NCBI GenBank assembly: GCA_023634235.1
Contig: JAMKCF010000001.1
Coordinates: forward strand, 4,591,140-4,655,139
Length of the DNA stretch: 64,000 bases
Direction of reading: 5' to 3'
Source: Pisaster brevispinus
Lineage: Eukaryota; Echinodermata; Asteroidea; Forcipulatida; Asteriidae
Positions 57,667 to 64,000 of the stretch are shown here, piece by piece (position 1 is the first letter of the stretch; each line of letters starts with the position of its first letter). A model generated the notes under the pieces. That model saw nothing but the letters and a program-made list of their open reading frames with translations. It did not search any database and had not been told where the DNA came from. Made by a program: the position numbers and the translations under genes.

Positions 57667-59115
57667 AGTTTTCCCGGCCAATTTCAAGAAAAATCCATTC
57701 ATTTTAACTGCTGCCTCATTCAATTTCGTTTGAAAACGAATGTTCATTTGAATCAGCATTCAACAGTCGAAAGGAATTAATCAATTTCACCGGTTTAGCA
57801 TTCACTGGTCATACAAGATCATTTAATTTCATTAGGCCGCAAGACTCATTTAATTTCGTAAAAGCCAGCAGCAAGAGCTGGTCAACCATTCAATTTCATT
57901 ATTGAGCAAACATTTTCCAAATGGTTTGCATTCACATTAACATTCTATGTCATGAGCTTTCTGATTCGTAGCTGCCTATATTAAGGTAGATACTTTGAGG
58001 GTAAAGTATTTTTTACACTAGTTTGGCTTTATCTCCAAGTATAGGCCTAAACGATTTTGAATGAAAAGATGGCTGCCCGTGGTCGGTACAGAGCAGTGAA
58101 TAATGTAGATAGGGAGAGACTGATTGAAGCATTCGAGAGTAACCAGGCTGACTACCTTCAATTAGCAGACGATCTTGGCATCAAGAGATTTACTGCAAGG
58201 TCAATAGTGACAACATATTTGCGTACCGGTTGTCACGAAAAGTTGCCGACTTGGGGAGCAAACAAAACCAAAGTTAGATCAGGAAATGCGAGATGAGCTT
58301 GAGCTTTTACTGGATGAAAACCCTCTGCTAACACTGGAACAGATGAAAGATTAGCTCCAACATTCGCTACCAGACAAACCACAGGAAAACAACAAGATTA
58401 ATTTGGTTTAAAAATTTATAACGACCCCTTATAATTTAAAGTTTTTTGTTTCCTTTAAAACATTTGTTAACTTCTAACCTGACATGGTCCGGACATTAGC
58501 AGATACAACGACAACAACATAAATACCAGGGGAAAAAATATCAAGGCTATAGCAAAAGGTTTAGTTTTCATTTAAAAGTTTGTCGGGTACAGGCTTTTAC
58601 TTTAAGAGTAACAAAGCAAAAGGAACAACTATTTTAATTAAGAAAAAAAAAAAAAAACACATGAAGTAAATGAAATGTAAGATACACGGGAACACCTCTT
58701 ACAAAGGACAACTTATGTGCCAGTAAAGGAGCTATAATTTCCAGCTTACTCGTAAAGCCATAACTCGTGTTTAATTTGAACGCACATAAGTTGAAATTCG
58801 TTGCCCATAAACGAAATAGAAAACGCAAACTAGCAACAAAATCATGTTCGCTTCGGTGAGTCTTAATTTGAATGCATCAATTGTAAATAGGTAGTAGAAA
58901 TTCAACTTGAAGTATTGAATGCCTAAAAAATGAAATAGAATGACTGAAACGAATCTGAATGAGAAAAACGAAATCACGTGTGAAAGAAAACGAAATTGAA
59001 TGCATTAATAGCTAAAAAAGAAACCCTAGTTTGAGAGGATTAGGGGAAAATGCGAGAATATGAATGCGTGTTAATGAAATTGAATGAACATTTGCTCAAG
59101 TTGGCTGGAAAAACC
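57667..59115 (+). mobile_element. Decayed IS630/Tc1-mariner-like transposon
   Basis: This element of about 1.45 kb lies between TA dinucleotides (57665-57666 and 59116-59117). Its inverted ends are AGTTTTCCCGGCCAATTT against GGTTTTTCCAGCCAACTT on the opposite strand. Subterminal CATTCAATTTCATT words, in opposite orientation on the two sides, occur about five times on the left and three on the right. The interior holds only the N-terminal part of a transposase, with a frameshift and a stop; the catalytic domain is missing. A shorter relative lies at 13100-13345. Confidence 0.7.
58057..58428 (+). pseudogene. Transposase N-terminal (helix-turn-helix) pseudogene
   Basis: From ATG 58069 the frame encodes ARGRYRAVNNVDRERLIEAF and LADDLGIKRFTARSIVTTYL, a paired-type helix-turn-helix as in IS630/Tc1-like transposases, followed by the linker GCHEKLPTWGANKTK. 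Near 58272 the frame shifts by one; the continuation reads QEMRDELELLLDENPLLTLE and then hits a stop at 58352-58354. No DDE catalytic region follows. It is a relic, not an active gene. Confidence 0.75.
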
Positions 59116-59119
59116 TATG

Positions 59120-59820
59120 ATAAAACTAATAATCATATTAAATAATCATTTTTAATGGGTTTAAGGAAGATATTATTGCTAATGACAACAGTAATACAAA
59201 ACCATTAAAGAAGAAGAAAAAAAAATCATGAACGATTTAATAATTGTACTGTGCCCATTACTCTTGGACCGAAACATCCCTGGACAGTCCTTCTCTAGAT
59301 TTTCTGACAACAACTTTGTTACCGAAGTCTACAAATTCGTTCCCCCCAAAAAACAATTGTGTTCACATCCAATCATGGTTTTAAAATGCAACAAATTTAA
59401 GCTCAAGAAAAACATATGGCCGGGACATTCTTTCTATTTTTTAAAAGTAAGGGTTAACAACAATATTTACGGTGTTATTTTTCAAAGATGTCAATTTGAT
59501 GTAGCGTTTTTAATTTTTTTATTTTAATCTCCTGATGACCTGCGTACAATTGTTTTTTATCACATACATCTGCCTCAAATTAATGGGGAACTATTTTGTG
59601 GCCAACATATGATTAGTATTATCTTGTACATAAATCTCTACTGACTTATCCCCCATAAAGAGGAACTTCAATGTCTAATTTATTTTTGTATTCGCTCATT
59701 TTCGAATAGAAAGTGTCCTTATCTGAAAGTGGAAAGATAAGAAGCATCCAACATTCCGTAAAAAAAACCCCAAAACAAACAAAAAACGGTGTAAAACGAC
59801 ACTATGTTTGAGAATAATAA
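59120..59820. other. Intergenic sequence, nothing assigned
   Basis: The AT-rich open frame at 59228-59527 has no recognisable domain and no splice context. Confidence 0.3.
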
Positions 59821-59824
59821 CTAA

Positions 59825-60150
59825 TAATATCTAGTTCTAATATAGCGCATTTTACAATAACGTATCACTGCGCTTTACATTACTGCCCTGATCATTGGGC
59901 CAATAGCATTCATTTTAATCTTTCTCAGCTCCCTGGGAAGTAAACAGCCCTGGGCTGCTGTGACGCTCCAACAACATCAACCTCTACCCTTGCAGATACC
60001 CAATGATACCCCTGGGTGAAGAGAAACAATTATATTAAAGCATCTTGCTCAAGGACACAGGTGTCACAACCGGGATTCGAACCCACACAACGATGAATTA
60101 GCCATCAGCACTTGAATTCGATGCTCTAAACCACTCGGCCATGACAACCT
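59825..60150 (-). repeat. Full-length tRNA-Leu-type SINE with conserved central body
   Basis: On the minus strand: GTCATGGCCGAGTGGTTTAG, GGGTTCGAATCCCGGTTGTG and CCTTGAGCAAGATGC. The central body follows (CCCAGGGGTATCATTGGGTA, GGAGCGTCACAGCAGCCCAG), then GTAAAGCGCAGTGATACG and a LINE-like end GCGCTATATTAGAACTAG. Confidence 0.85.
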
Positions 60151-60159
60151 ACATGTTTA

Positions 60160-61700
60160 ATTTTTGTCAACATCTGAAACGTCTCTTGACGTCACATTTG
60201 ACATACTATAATGGTTAGTACATGTTGTTGTACGGAGAACCTTCCATTCAATCGTGAACTTTGATGATATTCAGTCAAAACAAAATTGGATTTTACATTT
60301 GACTGGCACACAGAATTCCTCTGTGGAATGTACAGACCCATTTGATTCTGCCGCCCGATGACGTCATGTTTCAAATTGTGCTCTGAAAGAGTATCAATTA
60401 AAAATAAATTTTGGAACATTTCAAGATCTCTTCTGAAAATAAGTGCTTCACAACAACCACTTTGACTCTGGAGTTTAGATCCTTTTAATAATGTCCTTCC
60501 CTTGCAGAGTGGAATCAGTCACGGTCCGTTTAGAAATAACTTACAGTCGAGTAAAAATGTTGTAGACCTTGAAAAATACTTGAATAATGCACTGTCTCGA
60601 TTAAGGTAGAGTCCTTTGGTTAAATGATTAACAACTGATATTCATTTTAGTTGAGCGACAATATGCTCTGTTCAGACACACAACTTTACTAAATTGTGTG
60701 GGGTCCTGCTATTGTTGTTCTACTAGTCCCATTTCTTATAAATGTCTGTGTGGGGTCCAGGTAGACAAATTAATTTTCTCGTGGGGTCCAGGTTGTCAAA
60801 TTAGTTTTCTTGTGAGAGTCCTTTGTTCCATTGTAAACACCCCACAAGGGCCCTCCAGTAAGTCATTTTTGTCTATACACAGCGTCTAGCGTTCATTATA
60901 TTAATTTTTTTTTACGCATTGAATACCTGTTTGTCAAGGACGCTGCTGCAATTCTAAAAAAAACTCTCTGGTCAGATTTGAACATGAGTTCGAGGCTTGA
61001 CCCATTTCTAGGTAAGTATCACCCGGAAATGGTTCAAACTGATGGAAAGTCTGAGTTTAAAACCAGCTTCCAGATCAGCTTGAGCACAAAAATGGGCCAA
61101 AACCCCTGAAATCCGGAATCCGCGAAACTCTCACCGGGGCGTTGAGAGTGTATTGAGCACCAACGTGTCTCGAGATAAAACCCCTCACGAGGCGTCTCGA
61201 AGTGAAATGGGATTCACTTGCATTGGCCGCCATCGATTGGGGCAGAAAAACTGAAACGTCCACGCGTGTATGCGCTGCGCACAGCTCCGAGCCAATGGTA
61301 TGTCTTAGTTGACCCCAGTGCTGCCCCCCCCCCCCTTGTATGTGGCAAGCTGCCAAGGAATCCGTGCCTGGTAAAATGTTTTTGGGGCAAGCTGCCCTTG
61401 ATTTGTTCTCTTTCAGGTACCATATTTTGCTAAATTGGTCATTGACCAGTGTCTTGTTTGGTAATAAGCTGTGACAAAAAGTCAATCAGTTGATTTGTTT
61501 ATCTTATTTGGGTCGTCTGAGAATAAGTCTTAATTGACCCCGGTGAGGGCGCTGTTTTTTTACGTAACAGGTAATTGGTCTATTTGTATGATGTTACTAA
61601 CTTGAATCCACATAATTTACAGAAGGCTTAATTTAAAGAACTAGATAGCTGCCGCTGTCGAGGGGCCCATCTCTTTTTATCAAAAACAATGCAAAGCATT
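60160..61700. other. Intergenic sequence with weak repeats
   Basis: GTGGGGTCCAGGT occurs twice (60750 and 60783). A GACCCG-type segment lies at 60985-61080. A GC-rich stretch at 61090-61400 is open on both strands but has no recognisable domain. No gene is called. Confidence 0.35.
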
Positions 61701-61720
61701 CTGCTGGCTGTGTTGTGCTT

Positions 61721-61742
61721 TTCCTCTCTCTCTCTCTCTCTC
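61721..61742. repeat. (TC)n microsatellite
   Basis: A run of about ten TC units. Confidence 0.9.
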
Positions 61743-61849
61743 CATCTATCTCTGATTCATAATGCATACGGGATTGGGGAGCGAAAGCTCTGCGTCTGGA
61801 ATGCCTCTTAACTTCTTTTCGAATCAAGAGACACTTAAAATACGTCATG

Positions 61850-62440
61850 CAATTTATTAAGGGGGAAATCGACTGTTAAGTGTTCATTTGTGTTCATTTG
61901 TGTCTAGCAAGACCTTGACCTTTCCCAAGTTTTGCAAGTTATAAACAAGTAATAAATCGGGTACGAAGCGGTGGATTAATAACAATGCACTTTGCTTTCC
62001 CCTGGTCTCTCACTTAGGGCTCATAAAACAGTTTGTTAAAAATACAGCCACAGAGAACATTAGCATGTTCATACCAGTTTTAGTTCGTTATACTAGGATT
62101 GTTTCACTATAATTTGATCGGCAAGTATTGAATGAGTTTTCTTTTTTCAAGCTAAAAGCTGACTGATTATCATAATATTAATACCACTTAAAATTCTCTA
62201 GACATTTCTTTAATCGCCAGGGATAAATTGCCCAGGCAGAAAATGAAACGTGAGACCCTTCCAGACGATTTGTTACTGTAGCAAAATGAATGTGAACTCA
62301 TTTCCTGCAAATAGCATCGAACACTACTTTGTACTTTTTCACTGTAATTGTGAATACAGTTTTCTTTGAAAATTTTAAAGGCTATTCGTATGGGATATTT
62401 ATGTTAATTCTAAAATTGAATAATGAACAAAGTTACTAAA
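61850..62440. other. Intergenic sequence, nothing assigned
   Basis: No feature is recognised. Confidence 0.3.
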
Positions 62441-62444
62441 GTGA

Positions 62445-62600
62445 AGACCTGAACCTGCGGTTTCTGGATTAACCTGCCGGCGCACCACCAACTAGCTATC
62501 TAACCCTAATATGGGCGATCTCCCTATTTTGTAATTATCAGTGTTCAGGGGTGCCAGTCAGAAGCCATTCAACCTGTTTCATGCGATACTGACTCAACAT
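62445..62600 (-). repeat. tRNA-Lys-type SINE
   Basis: On the minus strand: GGCTTCTGACTGGCACCCC, GTTAGATAGCTAGTTGGTGG and GCCGGCAGGTTAATCCAGAA, as in the copy at 18530-18760. Confidence 0.7.
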
Positions 62601-62699
62601 AAATATTCATATTAAAACTAGTATTAATGTAACCTCTCTTGATAAGAAAACACAATCCAGGCATGTTGTAGTATTGTTTAGTTTACAGAGCTGTAGTTT

Positions 62700-62900
62700 T
62701 TGCTGTCGTCGTCGTCGTCGTTGTAGCTGTTGTTCTTTGATTTTTTTAAATTGTTGTTGTATCTTCGTTGGTGTCTTTGGTTTTGGTAAGTTGTTGTTGT
62801 TGTTGTTGCTAGTGTGGTTGTTGTTGTTTTTTTTGCTGTTGCTGGTGTTGTTGTTGGTGTTAATGTTGTTGTTGTTGCTGTTGCTGTTGTTGTTGGATGT
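62700..62900. repeat. TCG/TTG microsatellite
   Basis: (GTC)n followed by interrupted (TTG)n. Confidence 0.9.
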
Positions 62901-63184
62901 TTGTTTGTGTTATTTAGAACAATGCTTGATGCAACTGTTGATAGGGTTAGGGTCATATACTGTTTTTATATGCTGATTTATAGACATCATTTTAAAAGAA
63001 AGATATAAGTTTCATGTGAAAGTTTCAACTTAATAATTATAGTTTTTATTTGCTGATAAAATAAATAAATAAAACAAACTAACAAAACAAAACAAAACAA
63101 AACAAACAGTAAAACATACAAACACTCAAACAAACTGTGACGGTATCGTCTAACTAACTTTCAAATCCATCCATATTTAGCGAC

Positions 63185-63400
63185 GTGAAAGCGGTTACAA
63201 AACCGCACCTCCGGCCGCAGCATTTACAAACGGACACCAACCCTCAGAAATCCTGGAAACGACTCATGCATGAATCGTTTCTCAGGTTCAAATGTTTTAG
63301 GTTGACAGATATCCAAACCATACTACTTCCAATGAAAGCTTGTGTTAAAAACATTGTATAATATTAACAGCTGAAGAGCTTCCCGCCAAGTAAGTTGTTA
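63185..63400. repeat. Dispersed repeat shared with 49755-50020
   Basis: GACGTGAAAG, AACGACTCATGCATGAAT, GTTCAAATGTTTTAGGTTGA and CTTCCCGCCAAGTAAG match the other copy in order. Confidence 0.6.
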
Positions 63401-63837
63401 TGTCCATTGTTGAAAATGAAATTTAACAAGAAATGGAAGATTGTGAAAAAGCTCTAATGGGATTTTCTCAACTCTGAGAGTAATTTCCGGACGGACATTT
63501 TTCTCAGTGGAAGTGGTCGAATTTGATATGCATTACTTTATTATTGTCCGTCTGAACACAGCTGTAATAAAAACTTGCATCGTTAAAACTGTGAACGACA
63601 ACAACATTTTATAGTTATCTGTTCATTTCCCCTTCTTTTCGTGGAACAGCTAATAGTTTGCTTTTTATCGGCTCGTTTTTTTTTTTCTTTCGTCATTTTA
63701 ATGTTGATGAGAAGTGCTCTTTAAGCCAGTCGACCTGCCCAGGGATTCAGTGTAAAATATTGTTCTCACCCAATCATGGAATGTTTGGAAGTATTTTAGA
63801 AAAACAATCACGTCATTACTATCGGTAACAACTAGTA

Positions 63838-64000
63838 GAGCGCTGTTTCAATAAGCGGCGTTTTAATTTAAACTTGTCTACATTGTGTTGTTGTTGATAA
63901 CTATACACCAAGGCGATTAATAGGCATCACCCCCCTCCAGATCACATCATTCCTCATACAAATATATAGCGCTGTTTCAATAGGAGGCGTTTTAATTTAT
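63838..64000. repeat. Direct repeat at the right edge
   Basis: AGCGCTGTTTCAATAAGCGG with CGTTTTAATTTA (63839) recurs at 63968 as AGCGCTGTTTCAATAGGAGG with CGTTTTAATTTA. The second copy runs into the window end. Confidence 0.75.

Noticed and set aside
61075..61485. 136-codon minus-strand frame in a GC-rich stretch
   Set aside because: It starts from a generic ATG, has no domain, and the opposite strand is also open; GC-rich sequence lacks stops by chance.
62674..63008. Leu/Val/Thr-rich frames
   Set aside because: Simple TTG/TCG repeat.

Overview
This is eukaryotic, AT-rich, repeat-laden metazoan DNA with sparse coding exons separated by long introns. It has GT-AG splice sites, interstitial TTAGGG-type telomere repeats, tRNA-derived SINEs, LINE 3' ends with ATT tails, MITEs and long TTG microsatellites. 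No bacterial gene organisation is present. Extracellular FN3/EGF modules and these repeat types fit a marine invertebrate deuterostome. I infer an echinoderm, perhaps a sea star; that rests on general resemblance, not on a diagnostic gene.

Three genes can be supported. Gene A (minus, 7579 down to 2124 or beyond) has a signal-peptide exon, one large extracellular exon of unrecognised family, and a transmembrane exon. Gene B (minus, 37476 down to 17772) is assembled here from nine exons whose splice phases all agree. It encodes a 553-residue type I membrane protein: signal peptide, four FN3 domains, two EGF domains, one membrane helix, and a short tail carrying NPAY. Gene C (plus, from 53319) shows only a signal-peptide exon with a strong donor; the rest was not found. 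A and B lie head-to-tail and C points the other way. All three open with a short signal exon ending in phase 1, as is common for modular receptors and adhesion proteins.

Layout: 1-2120 edge sequence with a Harbinger-like MITE; 2124-7579 gene A, whose large intron holds SINE and LINE pieces; 7580-17771 intergenic repeats and minisatellites; 17772-37476 gene B, whose second intron carries a block of about 7.7 kb with Helitron-like ends lying inside a TTG microsatellite; 37477-53318 intergenic, with telomere-like repeats split by a SINE, several SINEs, a fold-back element, a MITE with 9-bp target duplications, minisatellites and a LINE end; 53319-64000 gene C exon 1 followed by LINE and SINE pieces, a decayed IS630/Tc1-like transposon and more microsatellite.

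Functionally, A and B look like cell-surface proteins, with extracellular modules that could bind ligands or neighbouring cells and short cytoplasmic tails without an enzymatic domain. Nothing in the sequence identifies their ligands.
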